Source: Chloroflexota bacterium (lineage in GTDB: Bacteria; Chloroflexota; Dehalococcoidia; UBA2979). From it: a stretch of DNA of 64,000 bases. Below the pieces are notes generated by a model. It had not been told where the DNA came from. It ran no database searches and saw only the letters and a program-made list of their open reading frames with translations. The DNA is taken from NCBI GenBank assembly GCA_947479915.1, contig CANKAU010000005.1, forward strand, positions 1 through 64,000, written 5' to 3'. The position numbers were made by a program, and so were the translations under genes. Within the stretch, counting starts at the first letter, position 1. Each line of letters opens with the position of its first letter. This document shows positions 45,080 to 58,195 of this stretch, piece after piece.

Positions 45080-46348
45080 CTAGCCTCGGCGGCGCGGGGT
45101 GAAGTCGAGCTCGCGCTGGGCGTCGCCCGGCTCGGTGGGGATGAGGATCAGCGGGATCTGCATCTCGGACGCGCTCAGGCCGGAGTGGTGCGACCGCTGC
45201 GCGAGGTACTTGTCGCGCCCGGGGCCGCCGGTGTACCGCAGCACCTCGCGGCCCAGCGACACGCTCATGAAGTCGCCGATGCGCGCCCGCATCTCCGCCG
45301 AGAGCAGGTCGGGCCCGAAGAGGCCGAGGATCTCCGCGTCGGTGGTGCTCAGCAGCAGGAAGTACTCGCCGAAGCGCCGCTTGAAGGCGCGCTTGAAGTC
45401 GACGTGCATGCCGGGGTTCACGTGCCAGTACAGCGTGCGCACGTCGCCTGACGGCGGACAGGTGAGGTAGTCCAGCAGCGGATCCTCCGCCTTTACCTCC
45501 AGGTGACCCGCGCCGCCGACGTCGAGGTGGCCGTGGTCCGCGGTCACCACGATGCGCGCGGTGATATCGCGCTCGCGCAGCAGACCGACCAGCGTTCCGA
45601 TCGCGTCGTCGAGGTCCTCGACGCTGCCCATGACGCGCTCGTCACGCGTACCGTGTTCGTGGGCGATGCTGTCGGGGTACGGCGTGTACCAGTAGGTGTA
45701 TGTGGGGCCGGGCGCCTGCACGATGCGCTCGGCGATCTTCGCGGCGGCCTCCGCGTGACGGCCGTAGCCGACGGTCGGCTTGCCGCCGGCCATGTACTTC
45801 GTGAACGGGCTGTCGATGACGTGGCTCGGCATGTAGAGCGCGACGTCGCGCTGCATCCTCGGCATGAGCGCGGGGCGCTGGCATACCTCCTCGAACGGCA
45901 CGCCGAGATCCTTGAGCGAGACGTCGTCCGTCGCGCGGCTGTTGTGGAACACCGTGACCGGGGCGTTGAGCGAGGGCAGGTGCGTCCACCAACCCGTGAT
46001 CGCGTGGCAGCCCGGGTAGTCGCCCGTGGCGACCGAGGTGAGCGCGACCGGCGTCGTCGGGGGGTACGGCGCCAGGATCGTCCGCCGCGTGTGGCGGCGG
46101 AGCCACGAGCCGCGCGGCAGCTGGTCGATGAACTGGATGCCGAGGCCGTCCGCGAGCAGGAAGATCAGGTGGTCGGCGCGCTTGAGGTGGTCCGCGATCG
46201 CGCGCGTCGAGTTGTTCATGGGGATGTCGTCGACGCCGGAGACCTTCGCACAGGCGCGGACGACATCGACCAGCGACGTGCTGCCCGCGAAGGGGCGCAC
46301 CAGTTCGCCGGCATCGAAGCCGTCGATCATGCGCTGTAGTTCGGACAT
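45080..46348 (-). CDS. Alkaline-phosphatase-superfamily phosphodiesterase
   Basis: A 422-residue type I phosphodiesterase/nucleotide pyrophosphatase-like enzyme. The metal site is built from FLLADGLG, the nucleophile Thr in PPTTPVALTSVATGDYPG, the YTPYPDSIAHEHG Asp/His pair, TADHGHLDVG, and a late His in HHSGLSASEM. No signal peptide is seen, so cytoplasmic or peripheral. The ATG at 46348 with GAGGGC upstream is preferred; a GTG five codons earlier is possible. Substrate unknown; some relatives cleave sugar phosphate or nucleotide diesters. Confidence 0.82.
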   Translation of the reverse strand: MSELQRMIDGFDAGELVRPFAGSTSLVDVVRACAKVSGVDDIPMNNSTRAIADHLKRADHLIFLLADGLGIQFIDQLPRGSWLRRHTRRTILAPYPPTTPVALTSVATGDYPGCHAITGWWTHLPSLNAPVTVFHNSRATDDVSLKDLGVPFEEVCQRPALMPRMQRDVALYMPSHVIDSPFTKYMAGGKPTVGYGRHAEAAAKIAERIVQAPGPTYTYWYTPYPDSIAHEHGTRDERVMGSVEDLDDAIGTLVGLLRERDITARIVVTADHGHLDVGGAGHLEVKAEDPLLDYLTCPPSGDVRTLYWHVNPGMHVDFKRAFKRRFGEYFLLLSTTDAEILGLFGPDLLSAEMRARIGDFMSVSLGREVLRYTGGPGRDKYLAQRSHHSGLSASEMQIPLILIPTEPGDAQRELDFTPRRRG

Positions 46349-46534
46349 TGCGCCCTCGTTCACCCGTGCGAGGTCACTCTACCGGTTGTACCGGCTTGGG
46401 GCGCGTCGCTTACCGAGATTTCAGGAGATCGGCGGCGGCATCAACGTGGTGATACGCACGCTGGCCTAGGCAATGCGCGCAGCGGTGGAGGAATGCCCGC
46501 GTTCACGCCGCACATTGCGGCGTGGGGGCCGACG

Positions 46535-47860
46535 CTACGGGTAGCGATACTCCCGTAGCTCCTTCATCGCCCACCACACGATGAACGTGCAGACCAGCGC
46601 GAGGATGCCGCCCAACTGCATCGTGTGGGCCTCGCCGAGGCCGCCGAAGCGGAACGAACCGACCGCGATGCCGCCAGCGAGGAAGCCCACCCACATCGTG
46701 CCGACGTTGTTCGCCGTCGTCGCGACCAGCGAGCCGAGGCTCAGCGTCCGGCCCAGCATCTGGTCGGGGGTGGTGAGCTGCATCATCGCCTGGCGCGTGG
46801 TCATGCTGACCGCGTCCATGGCGCCCATCCCGAAGATCACCGCCATGCCGAGCCACAGCGACGGCACGTAGCCGAACAGGAAGACGAATACGCTGAACGC
46901 CAGCGTGACGTAGACCACCAGCATCCCCTTCGCGCGGTAGCGCGCGAAGAACACCACGGCGGCCGCGCCGACGACTGCGCCGATCGAGTTGCTCGTCGTC
47001 AGCCAGCCCACCTCGACGGCGCCGCCGCCGAAGAGGCCGTTCGCCAGCGCCGGGAGCAGATCGCGGTAGAAGGTGAAGACGGTCATGCCGATGTCCAGGA
47101 TGAACAGGCCCGGCAGGATGCCGTGGTGGCGGACGTACTGGAAGCCCTCCCACACGCGCGTCGGCATGCTGCCTCGGACAGTCACGCCCACCGGCTTGCC
47201 GTCGGCGCGGATGAGCAGCGGCATGAACGCGCTGGGGATCGCGGTGAGCGCGGTGATCACGATCGCGGCGTTGATGCCCCAGACGCTGTAGACCAGCGCG
47301 AACATCAGGGGCGCGACGATCGAGCCGATCTGCTGGGTGAACGTGTTCGCCGTGACCGCGTGCAGCAGGTGCGTCCTCGGCACCACGACCGCGGTCAGTG
47401 CGGCGCGCGCCGGCTGCCCGACGACGACCGAGGCGCTGAGGACCGCTGTGACGAGGTAGATGTGCCACGGTGCCAGGCCGCCCAACAGCGCCAGCAGCGC
47501 GAGCAGGGTGAGCGCGACGGCGGTCAGGCCCTGCGTGATCGCCATCAGGCGTTTGCGGTCCATCTCGTCTGCGAGCGTGCCGCCCCACAGCAGCCCGGGG
47601 ATCTGCACCGCCAGGCGGATGACGCCAAGGAAGCCAAGGTCGGTCGCGGAATGTGTCGTCTCGAAGAGCGCGATGCCGGTCACCAGCACGACGAGCTGGT
47701 TGGTGAACATGGCAGCGACGGAGCCGAACCAGAAGAGGCGGTAGTCCGCGAAGGCGAACGGTGCCCATGCCGGGACCTGGTGCGCCTGTGCGTCGGCCTC
47801 CGCGCCCTCGTCCGGGGACGGTGCGTCCGTGGACGGAGGGCTACCCGACGAGTTGGTCAC
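46535..47860 (-). CDS. MFS transporter, DHA3/exporter-like
   Basis: A 441-residue MFS protein with about twelve helices. The opening [20 protein letters not shown], then [16 protein letters not shown] and [20 protein letters not shown], is the pattern of the DHA3 (enterobactin/macrolide exporter-like) group. Substrate unknown. The GTG at 47860 gives a hydrophilic N-terminus of about 28 residues and lies inside the 3' end of the YyaL-like gene (20-base overlap), so the two are probably cotranslated. Confidence 0.86.
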   Translation of the reverse strand: MTNSSGSPPSTDAPSPDEGAEADAQAHQVPAWAPFAFADYRLFWFGSVAAMFTNQLVVLVTGIALFETTHSATDLGFLGVIRLAVQIPGLLWGGTLADEMDRKRLMAITQGLTAVALTLLALLALLGGLAPWHIYLVTAVLSASVVVGQPARAALTAVVVPRTHLLHAVTANTFTQQIGSIVAPLMFALVYSVWGINAAIVITALTAIPSAFMPLLIRADGKPVGVTVRGSMPTRVWEGFQYVRHHGILPGLFILDIGMTVFTFYRDLLPALANGLFGGGAVEVGWLTTSNSIGAVVGAAAVVFFARYRAKGMLVVYVTLAFSVFVFLFGYVPSLWLGMAVIFGMGAMDAVSMTTRQAMMQLTTPDQMLGRTLSLGSLVATTANNVGTMWVGFLAGGIAVGSFRFGGLGEAHTMQLGGILALVCTFIVWWAMKELREYRYP

Positions 47861-49901
47861 GGAACGTCTCCACATCCAGCGCGGGCAGGTCGCACACCAT
47901 GTCCTCGCAGACGTAGGCGACAGCCCCCTGAGGCGCGTCGCGTCCGGCGAGAATGGGGAGGCTACCACCATTGGGGGCAGGCGCCAGCAGCGCGGTCGGG
48001 AGGAAGTGTCGCGCGAACTCGCGCTCGAACGGCGCGCGCGCGGCGGGCTCGCCGACGACCGCGATCTCGAGGTGCGGGGTGAGTGCCAGGGTCAGTGCCT
48101 GCAGCGTGGCGCCGAAGCCCGTGGGGGCGCGCTCCAGCTGCTCCGACACGAGCGCGATGACCTCGGTCGACAGGGACTCCCACTCGGGCCGCCCGAGGTA
48201 GCGCCCGAGCCACGAAGCAAGCAGGGCGATCGCGCCGTTGCCGCTGGGCGTCGGCGCGTCGAAGAACGGCTTCTGGCGCAGGATCAGCTCCTCGCCGTCG
48301 CTTGGCGACTCGAAGAAGCCGCCGTCCTCGTCGTCGTGGAACCGCTCGATCGCCGCGTCCAGCAGCTGTGCGGCCCACGCGACGAGGTCGAGGTCGCCCG
48401 TCGCGCGGTACAGATCCAGCGCGCCGAGACCGACGCTCGCGTAGTCATCGAGCTGGCCGTCGATCTTCGCGACGTTCCCGGCAAACACGTGGCGCAGGCG
48501 CGTGCCGTCCCACATGGTCGTCCGCAGGAACGTCGCGATGCCTCGGGCCGCCTCGAGGTAGCGCGCGTCGTCGAGGATGCGCGCCGCCTCCGCGAACGCG
48601 GACAGCGCGAGGCCGTTCCACGCGGTGATGACCTTGTCGTCGCGCGAGGGATGCACGCGCTGCTCCCGTGCCGCGAGCATCTGCTCGCACAGCACCTCGA
48701 CGCGGGCCGTGAGCTCGATCAGATCGATGCCGTTCGCCGTCGCGATCTCTTCGAGGGCGTGTGGGCGGCTGAGGACGTTGCGGCCGGTCAGCTCGGGGTG
48801 GTGCGGGTCGGAGAAGTTGCCCTCCAGAGTCACGCCGAAGACCGTGCGGAAGAGCTGCCCATCGTCGCTGCCGAGGATCGCGTCGATCTCCTCGACGGTC
48901 CAGACGAAGAACTTGCCTTCGATGCCCTCGGAGTCGGCGTCCTGCGCGGCGTACAGGCCGCCGGCCTCATCGCGCATCTCCCGCAGGAGGTAGTCCAGCG
49001 TCTCGCGCGCGATGCGCTCGAACAGCGGGTCCTCGGTGAGCTGCCACACGTGGAGGTACACGCGCGCGAGCTGCGCGTTGTCGTAGAGCATTTTCTCGAA
49101 GTGGGGCACCAGCCAGCGCGCGTCCACGGAGTACCGCGCGAACCCGCCGCCGAGGTGGTCATAGATGCCGCCGTGCGCCATGCGCCGGAGGGTCTGCGCC
49201 ACCATGTCGAGGGCGCTCGGCTCCTCCTCGTCGCCGGTCACCGTCGTGTGGTACCAGAGCAGGAACTCGAAGACGGTCGTGGTGGGGAACTTCGGCGCGC
49301 CGCCGAAGCCGCCCTGCTCCGGGTCGTACGAGGCGCGCAGGCCGTCGACGACGTTGGCGAGCACCTCCGGGGCAATCGTGCCGCCGCGGACGGCCACGCG
49401 GTCGGAGGCCTCGCGGATCTGCTTCGTGATGCTCGCCGCGGACTCCTCGACCTTCTCGCGGTTTTCCTGCCACGCGTGGCGGATGTTCGCGAGCAGGCGC
49501 GGGAACGCGGGGCGACCGTGCTGGTCGGTGGGCGGGAAGTACGTGCCCGCGTAGAACGGCTCGAGGTCGGGCGTGAGGAACACGGTCATCGGCCAGCCGC
49601 CCTGGCCGGTCAGCGCCTGCGTGAACGTCATGTAGACGGAGTCGATGTCCGGTCGTTCTTCGCGGTCGACCTTGATGTTCACGAACGCGTCGTTCATCAG
49701 CGCCGCCGTCGCGAGGTTCTCGAACGACTCGTGCGCCATGACGTGGCACCAGTGGCAGGTGGAGTAGCCCACGGACAGCAGGATCGGCTTCTGCTCGGCC
49801 TTCGCCTTTGCCAGGGCCTCCTCGCCCCACGGGTACCAGTCCACCGGGTTCTCGGCGTGCTGGCGGAGGTAGGGGCTGGTCTCGTGGGCGAGCCGGTTCA
49901 T
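47841..49901 (-). CDS. Thioredoxin-domain protein of YyaL/DUF255 (spermatogenesis-associated 20) type
   Basis: A 686-residue cytoplasmic protein. N-terminal thioredoxin fold with [20 protein letters not shown], then C49-x-x-C52 in [15 protein letters not shown] and [12 protein letters not shown]; the C-terminal half is an (alpha/alpha)6-like barrel, with [20 protein letters not shown] and [17 protein letters not shown]. Family known as DUF255/SSP411; exact reaction unproven, cellobiose-epimerase-like fold in the C-terminal part. ATG start. The MFS gene overlaps its 3' end; the next gene on the other side is divergent. Confidence 0.92.
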   Translation of the reverse strand: MNRLAHETSPYLRQHAENPVDWYPWGEEALAKAKAEQKPILLSVGYSTCHWCHVMAHESFENLATAALMNDAFVNIKVDREERPDIDSVYMTFTQALTGQGGWPMTVFLTPDLEPFYAGTYFPPTDQHGRPAFPRLLANIRHAWQENREKVEESAASITKQIREASDRVAVRGGTIAPEVLANVVDGLRASYDPEQGGFGGAPKFPTTTVFEFLLWYHTTVTGDEEEPSALDMVAQTLRRMAHGGIYDHLGGGFARYSVDARWLVPHFEKMLYDNAQLARVYLHVWQLTEDPLFERIARETLDYLLREMRDEAGGLYAAQDADSEGIEGKFFVWTVEEIDAILGSDDGQLFRTVFGVTLEGNFSDPHHPELTGRNVLSRPHALEEIATANGIDLIELTARVEVLCEQMLAAREQRVHPSRDDKVITAWNGLALSAFAEAARILDDARYLEAARGIATFLRTTMWDGTRLRHVFAGNVAKIDGQLDDYASVGLGALDLYRATGDLDLVAWAAQLLDAAIERFHDDEDGGFFESPSDGEELILRQKPFFDAPTPSGNGAIALLASWLGRYLGRPEWESLSTEVIALVSEQLERAPTGFGATLQALTLALTPHLEIAVVGEPAARAPFEREFARHFLPTALLAPAPNGGSLPILAGRDAPQGAVAYVCEDMVCDLPALDVETFRDQLVG

Positions 49902-49960
49902 CTCGGTCCGATCGCGGATGCGTGGAGGTTGGAAGAAGCGTCTACGGTACCATCCGTCTC

Positions 49961-50455
49961 ATGACAGACACCCGTGTGCGCCCCGCCCAGCCCGAGGATG
50001 CCTCGACGATCGTCGAGTTCGTGCGCGGCCTCGCCGCGTTCGAGCACGAGCCGCTGGAGCAGGTCCACCTGACCGAGGCGGACGTCCTGCGCGATGGCTT
50101 CGGCGAGCAGCGCTTCTTTGAATGCTTGATTGCCGAACAGCCGTCCGCCTTCGGTACGAGGCCGGTCGGCTTCGCGCTGTTCTTCCCGAACTACTCCACG
50201 TGGGAGGGCCGCGCCGGCATCTACGTGGAGGACATCTTCGTGGTGGAGGACGTCCGCCGCAGCGGCGCCGGCCGCGCGATCCTCGAAGCCCTCGCGCGCA
50301 TCGCCCGTGATCGCGGCGCCCCGCGCATCGACCTCGCGGTGCTGGACTGGAACCCCGCACGAGGCTTCTACGAGCGCCTCGGCTTCCGCCAGCAGGCGGA
50401 GTGGCTGCCGTACCGGCTCGAGGCGGACGGGATCGCGGCGCTGGCTGGTGAGTAG
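49961..50455 (+). CDS. GNAT N-acetyltransferase, spermidine/diamine acetyltransferase-like
   Basis: A 164-residue GNAT protein. DTRVRPAQPEDASTIVEFV begins the fold and IYVEDIFVVEDVRRSGAGRA supplies the acetyl-CoA loop, followed by RIDLAVLDWNPARGFYERLG. The YVEDIFV, DVRRSGAG and LDWN blocks match SAT1-like thialysine/polyamine acetyltransferases. No strong ribosome site precedes the ATG; a leaderless start is possible. Divergent from the YyaL-type gene and convergent with the propeller lipoprotein. Confidence 0.87.
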   Translation: MTDTRVRPAQPEDASTIVEFVRGLAAFEHEPLEQVHLTEADVLRDGFGEQRFFECLIAEQPSAFGTRPVGFALFFPNYSTWEGRAGIYVEDIFVVEDVRRSGAGRAILEALARIARDRGAPRIDLAVLDWNPARGFYERLGFRQQAEWLPYRLEADGIAALAGE

Positions 50456-50494
50456 ACGGCGGCTCGCTGACCTGGGTGTTGCGGTCCGTGACTG

Positions 50495-51979
50495 CTAGAT
50501 CTGGGTGTATTGCGGAATGACCTGAATCGCACGGCCGTCTGAGGTCCAAACGGGGACGGGGCTGTCCATCCCGATCCCGCACAACGTCAGGTCGCGACTC
50601 CAGCGCTCGGTGAGCTCCGGTAGGTCGTAAACGCGGACGGCGCAGATGTTCTCCGCCTTGTTCGACTTGAAGCCATCTCGAAACGAGACGGCAAGCTGCG
50701 TCGCGTCTGGAGACCACGCTACCCAGTCGACCGGGCCGAGGAGGCAGCGAGATTTGTCGCCTAACGCGGGGTGGTACACCTCGGCTCCGCATTGCGCCCA
50801 GTTCGGCGCGGCTCGACTGGACTTACTTGTCTTGATCGCGAAGGCCACCCCCGCGCGAGTCAGCGCGAAGGACTGTTGTCGACCGACGCCCTCGTACCCA
50901 CCAGTCCCGCGCGTGTGCGTCCACTCCGCGAGGACGTTGCCCACTACCAACTCGCGGATCCGTGTGCGTGTCTCGCTGAACTCCTCGGCAATCGTCATAC
51001 CCTCGATCACGCTCGGCCGCGCCTCGCTCCCGATGGCGTACAGACGATCCGTGGGCGCCTCGTACAGACTCAACATGTACTTCCCATCGGCGATGCCCGT
51101 GGGGACGAGGATGCGATCGCTGTCGGGTGCCCACCATGAGAACGGACGTCCGCACCTGTCGCAGGACGCCGAGAACTCCCTGCTCACCTCGGTATGAACG
51201 TCGTACACCACGACGTTGTAGCGACTCCGTTCGGCTTCGTTTCGCACGTAGGCGATGTACCGCCCTGACGGTGACCAGCGCGGGTCGGTTCCCACTACGG
51301 CGAGTCGGAAGTCAGTGCCGCCGATCGTGTCGCGGACCGCCAGCATCTTCTCGGCGCCAGTCGCGTTGGTACGCAGTCGTACTTCTTCGCGAACGCTCGC
51401 AGATGAACCAATGCGCGAGGTGTAGGCGAGGTACTCACCGTCCATCGAGAGGGCTGGGTGCCAACTGTTCGCGATGAGCTCAACCGGCGGGCGTCCTCGG
51501 TATCGGAGGGTCACCTTTCGGTCGGGCCAGTCGCCGCCCACGATCAGCGTGACTCCACCATCTGCACTTCGCGTGGGCCTCTGCAAGTCAGCGGCCCACG
51601 GCATCGTGTCCGGCTCGCGACCGTCGCGTGTCCACAGTGAGCCTTCCGCCGAGGTAGGGGCGCCTGTCGTGGCTTCCAAGGTGACGGCGCCCATCCTCAC
51701 CGCCGGCCCGGGAAGGTGTGCGGGAGTCGTCGGTGGGATCACCGTCGTTGTCGGAGGCGGGGTGCGCGTTGGCGTGGCTGTGGGGATGAGTGGTGGCGTG
51801 GATGTCGCGGGCCGCGGTTCGGTCACGGGTGCAACTGACGCTGAGACGCCGGGGGATGGCGTTGCGATCGTCTGAGGTGCATGTGGCGTTCGGTCACAGG
51901 CGACGGCGAAGGCCGTCATGAAAGACAAGGCGACCAAGAGGCCGCTCGCTCGCATCCGCCTAGGCTGGATTCGACTCAT
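50495..51979 (-). CDS. TolB/WD40-like propeller lipoprotein
   Basis: A 494-residue exported protein. A lipobox-like FMTAFAVACD (Cys about residue 28) follows a signal peptide, then a Pro/Thr/Ser linker to about residue 90 rich in TPTRTPPPTTT. The rest has repeated propeller strand motifs, PRWSPSGRYIAYVRNE, SWWAPDSDRILVPTG and VAWSPDATQLAVSFRDG, typical of PD40/TolB-type blades. It is probably anchored outside the cytoplasm; ligand unknown. Codon use looks less GC-biased than neighbouring genes, so it may be acquired. It overlaps the small gene upstream by 20 bases. Confidence 0.75.
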   Translation of the reverse strand: MSRIQPRRMRASGLLVALSFMTAFAVACDRTPHAPQTIATPSPGVSASVAPVTEPRPATSTPPLIPTATPTRTPPPTTTVIPPTTPAHLPGPAVRMGAVTLEATTGAPTSAEGSLWTRDGREPDTMPWAADLQRPTRSADGGVTLIVGGDWPDRKVTLRYRGRPPVELIANSWHPALSMDGEYLAYTSRIGSSASVREEVRLRTNATGAEKMLAVRDTIGGTDFRLAVVGTDPRWSPSGRYIAYVRNEAERSRYNVVVYDVHTEVSREFSASCDRCGRPFSWWAPDSDRILVPTGIADGKYMLSLYEAPTDRLYAIGSEARPSVIEGMTIAEEFSETRTRIRELVVGNVLAEWTHTRGTGGYEGVGRQQSFALTRAGVAFAIKTSKSSRAAPNWAQCGAEVYHPALGDKSRCLLGPVDWVAWSPDATQLAVSFRDGFKSNKAENICAVRVYDLPELTERWSRDLTLCGIGMDSPVPVWTSDGRAIQVIPQYTQI

Positions 51980-52163
51980 CGTTCACGCCACCCTTCGCCC
52001 CCACGGGAGCCCAGCGGTGCAGCTCGCGGGCGGGGGCGTCGAGGGCGGCGGGGGTGCGCGAGGAGCGGGTGAGCTTCGAACGGATGCTGTCGCGTACGAC
52101 GCGACTGAAGGGGAGCGCCGCGGCCATCATCGGGGCCCAGATGTGGACGGGGCATCCGGACAT
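51960..52163 (-). CDS. Small conserved-looking protein with CPVH motif
   Basis: A 67-residue protein, MSGCPVHIWAPMMAAALPFS then RVVRDSIRSKLTRSSRTPAA. The Cys-Pro-Val-His at the start followed by a hydrophobic stretch suggests a metal- or membrane-associated small protein; not recognised. The ATG has GAGGAGA upstream with ideal spacing, which is the best evidence that it is real. It lies between the ketopantoate-reductase-like gene and the propeller lipoprotein and overlaps the latter by 20 bases. Confidence 0.5.
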   Translation of the reverse strand: MSGCPVHIWAPMMAAALPFSRVVRDSIRSKLTRSSRTPAALDAPARELHRWAPVGAKGGVNDESNPA

Positions 52164-52238
52164 GCGCGTCTCCTCGTGCCGTTCGCGCACCGTTCGAGGT
52201 GCGTCGCGGGGAGACTACCAGACGCGCGGCGCCCGAGG

Positions 52239-53225
52239 CTACGAGATCGGTGATGAGGCGGCACGCGCGGCAGCGAGGGCGAGCACCTGCTCCGCGGTCA
52301 TGGTGCCGGGCGTCCGACCGGTACGGGCGAACTCCGCGCTCAGGTCCTGCACCACGCGGTTCACGGGCGTTGGCACGCCGAACTCCACGCCCAGCGCCGT
52401 GATCTCGCCGTTCAGGTAGTCCGTCTCCAGCGTGGAGGCACCGCGCAGCACGCTCTGCATCGTCGAGTTGCCGGAGCGAGGCACGCCGGGGATCTCCACG
52501 ATGTCGCAGAGCGCGGTGCGCGCGGCGTATTCTTCGGTCGGGGCGCAGTCGATGCCGGCAGCGCGGTAGACCGCGTCGGCCTCGGCGCGGAGGGCGTGGA
52601 CGACGGGACGACCGCCCGCGGCGCCGGTGATCAGCGGCACGGCGTTGCCCAGGTTCCGCAGCAGCTTCGCGTACTTCAGGCGCATCACGGCCGCCGAACG
52701 CGCCGCGACGAACCCACTGGCCTCGAGGTCTGCGCAGAGCCGCTCGACGACCTCGTCCACGCCGAGCGGGAAGCGGCCGGTGTCCAGCACGCCGGCGGCG
52801 GGGCCGCCCTCGGTGACGATCTCGCCGGGCTTCAGGTGGGTCGCCGGGAGCTGCATCAGCATCCCGTACACCCGGTCGAAGCGGCGGGCGGCCTCGCGCT
52901 CGTTCGCCACGCCGTTCTGCGCGCAGACCACCGGGACGGCGCTGCCCGCAGCGGCACGGAGCGCCTCGAGCGCGGCGACGGTGTCCTGCGACTTCATCGC
53001 CAGCAGGACGCAGTCGTCCTGGCGGAACGCGATCTCCGACGGCGAGGCAAAGGCGGGCACCGGGAGGTGGGCGTCGAGGTTCGGGGTGACGAGGTGCAGC
53101 CCGTGCTCGCGGATCGCGTCGAGGTGCGCGCCGCGGGCGATCAGGGCGACATCGAAGCCCGCGTGGTGCAGCAGGCCGCCGATCGCGCCACCCACTGCGC
53201 CTGCGCCGTAGATCACGTACCGCAT
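52239..53225 (-). CDS. panE: 2-dehydropantoate 2-reductase family protein
   Basis: A 328-residue ketopantoate-reductase fold. RYVIYGAGAVGGAIGGLLHH is the Rossmann NADP loop; LLAMKSQDTVAALEAL and VCAQNGVANE are the conserved catalytic-cleft blocks, LKYAKLLRNLGNA contains the catalytic Lys and Asn, and STMQSVLRGASTLETDYLNG holds the C-terminal Ser/Glu block. NADPH reduction of ketopantoate would serve pantothenate synthesis, but paralogues with other ketoacid substrates are common. ATG with GGAGACGGAGC upstream. Confidence 0.85.
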   Translation of the reverse strand: MRYVIYGAGAVGGAIGGLLHHAGFDVALIARGAHLDAIREHGLHLVTPNLDAHLPVPAFASPSEIAFRQDDCVLLAMKSQDTVAALEALRAAAGSAVPVVCAQNGVANEREAARRFDRVYGMLMQLPATHLKPGEIVTEGGPAAGVLDTGRFPLGVDEVVERLCADLEASGFVAARSAAVMRLKYAKLLRNLGNAVPLITGAAGGRPVVHALRAEADAVYRAAGIDCAPTEEYAARTALCDIVEIPGVPRSGNSTMQSVLRGASTLETDYLNGEITALGVEFGVPTPVNRVVQDLSAEFARTGRTPGTMTAEQVLALAAARAASSPIS

Positions 53226-53284
53226 CGCCGCTCCGTCTCCGCGAGGCGCCCGTCGGCCTCGCGCGCCGGGGCACAGCATAGCGA

Positions 53285-54544
53285 CTACGCGGCGCGGCGC
53301 TCCTCGGGCGGGGGGTGGGAGCGGAACTGCCACAGCAGCAGCAGGTCGTACACGATCTTGATCGCGCCCCCGGCGATCAGCGGTCCGCCAGAGGCGCCCA
53401 TGGTCAGTAGCCACCCGGCGAGGAGCGGCGCGAACGCGGAGGCGAGGCTCCTCGGGACGTTGGTCACGCTGGCGGCCGCCGCGCGCTCCTCGGGCGGGAC
53501 GACGGCCATCGTGTAGGACTGGCGCGCAGGGACGTCCATCGCGGAGAGCAGCATGCGCGCGAGCAGGAACGCGATCGCGAGGTACACGTTCGGCATCAGC
53601 GCGGCGAGGATAAGGAAGGCGTTCGCGGGGAGGTGCGTGAAGACCATCGTGTTGATCAGCCCGATGCGCTTCGCGAGCCACGGCGAGCCGAGCTGCGACA
53701 GCGCCGACAGCAGCCCTGACACGAAGAAGATCGCCCCGGCTGTGCTGACGGCCATGTCGAAGCGCTCGAAGAGCCACAGAGTGATCAGCGTCTGCACGAC
53801 GAACCCGCCCCCGAACGCGTCGAGGCTGAACAGCAGCGACAGCCGGATCACGATGCTCCGTGCCTCGCGCAGGGGCGCGGCAGGGCGGGGCGCCTCGCGG
53901 CCCTCGGCGTCGTCGCCCTCGGGTGTGAGCCGTGCGTACACCAGCACGAGGATCGCGGCGACGAGCGCGTAGATCAGGAACGACGCGCGCTGCACCTCGA
54001 CGAGCGGCCAGCCCTCGAGCCGCGCGATGACCACCGGCACGCCTACGACTAGCGACCCGAGCGCGGCGGCGAACAGCCCGCTGAGGTTGTAGCGCGCGAA
54101 CAGACTCGTGCGGTCGCGGTCGGCCGCGCCCTCGGACAGCAGGGACTGCTCGGTGGGGAGGAACACGCTCACGTCGCCGGCGGTCGGGTTCATCGTGCCG
54201 ATCACGGCGACCGCCAGCAGCACCCAGAAGTTGGTGGCCAGGGCGAAGCCGAAACCCGTAGCGAGCATGAGCCCCGTCGAGGCGAACAGGAGGCGTCGGC
54301 GGCTCAGGCGGTACCCCATCAGCCCCACCGCGAGCGTCAGGACCGCCGATCCCAGGAGCGTGCCGGTCACCACCGCGCTGATCTCGAAGGCCGTGAAGCC
54401 TCGACCGTGCAGGTAGGAGGCCAGCATCACGGACACGAAGCCGTCCGCGAAGCCGCGGAGCGCGCGGGCGGTGACGAGGCGGCGCGCGTCCGCCGTGGCG
54501 CTGGCCGGGAGCAGGTGGAACCGAGGGATGACCGCCGCCTGCAT
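53285..54544 (-). CDS. MFS transporter, unknown substrate
   Basis: A 419-residue MFS protein with about twelve helices. ALRGFADGFVSVMLASYLHG and VGLMGYRLSRRRLLFASTG are in the first half, and GSPWLAKRIGLINTMVFTHL with PARQSYTMAVVPPEERAAAA in the second, the latter typical of multidrug-type transporters. The ATG at 54544 follows GGGGGC; the frame stays open to 54769 through the metF promoter and is rejected. Divergent from metF with 91 bases between starts. Confidence 0.85.
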   Translation of the reverse strand: MQAAVIPRFHLLPASATADARRLVTARALRGFADGFVSVMLASYLHGRGFTAFEISAVVTGTLLGSAVLTLAVGLMGYRLSRRRLLFASTGLMLATGFGFALATNFWVLLAVAVIGTMNPTAGDVSVFLPTEQSLLSEGAADRDRTSLFARYNLSGLFAAALGSLVVGVPVVIARLEGWPLVEVQRASFLIYALVAAILVLVYARLTPEGDDAEGREAPRPAAPLREARSIVIRLSLLFSLDAFGGGFVVQTLITLWLFERFDMAVSTAGAIFFVSGLLSALSQLGSPWLAKRIGLINTMVFTHLPANAFLILAALMPNVYLAIAFLLARMLLSAMDVPARQSYTMAVVPPEERAAAASVTNVPRSLASAFAPLLAGWLLTMGASGGPLIAGGAIKIVYDLLLLWQFRSHPPPEERRAA

Positions 54545-54635
54545 GGGAGCCCCCGTGACCGGCCTCGACCTCCGGGCGGGGCCCGGAGGGTAGGGTGACT
54601 TTACGCCGCGGCCTCCATCAGGCAAGGATCGCAGC

Positions 54636-55516
54636 ATGGCATTGATCACCGACCTCCTCGCACAGGGCCGCACCCTCTCCTTCGAGTTCTCCGCGCCGCG
54701 CGACGCCGAGGGCGTGCAGCGGCTCGATCGCACGCTGGGACGGCTGGCTGGCCTCCGGCCCTCGTTCATGTCGGTGACCTACGGCGCTGGGGGATCGTCA
54801 CGCGGGCCGACCTACGAGGTCGTCGAGCGCATCCACCGCGACCTCGCGCTGACCACCATGCCGCACCTGACCTGTGTCGCGCATACCCGCGGCGAGATCG
54901 AGGTGATCGTGGAGCGCTACCGCGCGCTCGGCACGGAAAACATCCTCGCCTTGCGCGGCGACGTGCCGGCGGACGGCCCGGACCATCCCGCGGGCGACTT
55001 CACCCGCGCGATCGACCTCGTGTCGTTCATTCGCGAGCGCGCGCCGTTCAACATCGCGGTCGCCGCGCACCCGGAGGGCCATCCACTCGCGACGAGCCGC
55101 GTCGATGACCTCGATCACCACGCGGAGAAGCTGCGCGAGGCGGACTTCGCCATGACGCAGTTCCTGTTCCGCGCGGAGTACTACGAGCGCTTCGTCGAGG
55201 AGATGGCGGCGCGCGGCGTCACCACCCCGGTGATCCCCGGCGTCATGCCGCCCACGAACGCCGAGGGCATCGCGCGCATGTCCGCCGCGAACAACACCGA
55301 GTTCCCCGCCGACCTGCGCGCGCGCCTCGAGGCATGCGGCGAGGATGCCGCCGCCCGGCGCGAGGTGGCGACCGACGTCGCAACGCGGCTGTGCGAGGCT
55401 CTGTTGGCCGCGGGCGCTCCCGGGGTGCACCTGTACACGCTGAACTTCTCGGAGCCTGCGCTCACCATCGCCCGCAACCTCGAGGCGGCGCTGGGCCGCG
55501 GCGTCGAGGCGGTCGG

Positions 55517-55520
<4 letters not shown>
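54636..55520 (+). CDS. metF: Methylenetetrahydrofolate reductase
   Basis: A 294-residue flavoenzyme forming 5-methyl-THF, the methyl donor for MetH. The catalytic Glu lies in [47 protein letters not shown] and [12 protein letters not shown] are MTHFR hallmarks, and [13 protein letters not shown] closes it. ATG, with AAGGATC upstream. Its TAG stop overlaps the convergent metH gene's TAA, sharing three bases (TTAG). Confidence 0.96.

Positions 55521-58191
<2,671 letters not shown>

Positions 58192-58195
<4 letters not shown>

Noticed and set aside
47829-49964. A 711-codon open frame opposite the YyaL-type gene
   Set aside because: Same shadow composition; the minus-strand protein has complete family motifs.
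46535-54544. A multidrug-resistance cluster made of two MFS genes, acetyltransferase and hydrolases
   Set aside because: The genes lie in separate transcription units with unrelated neighbours; no resistance-specific motif supports it.
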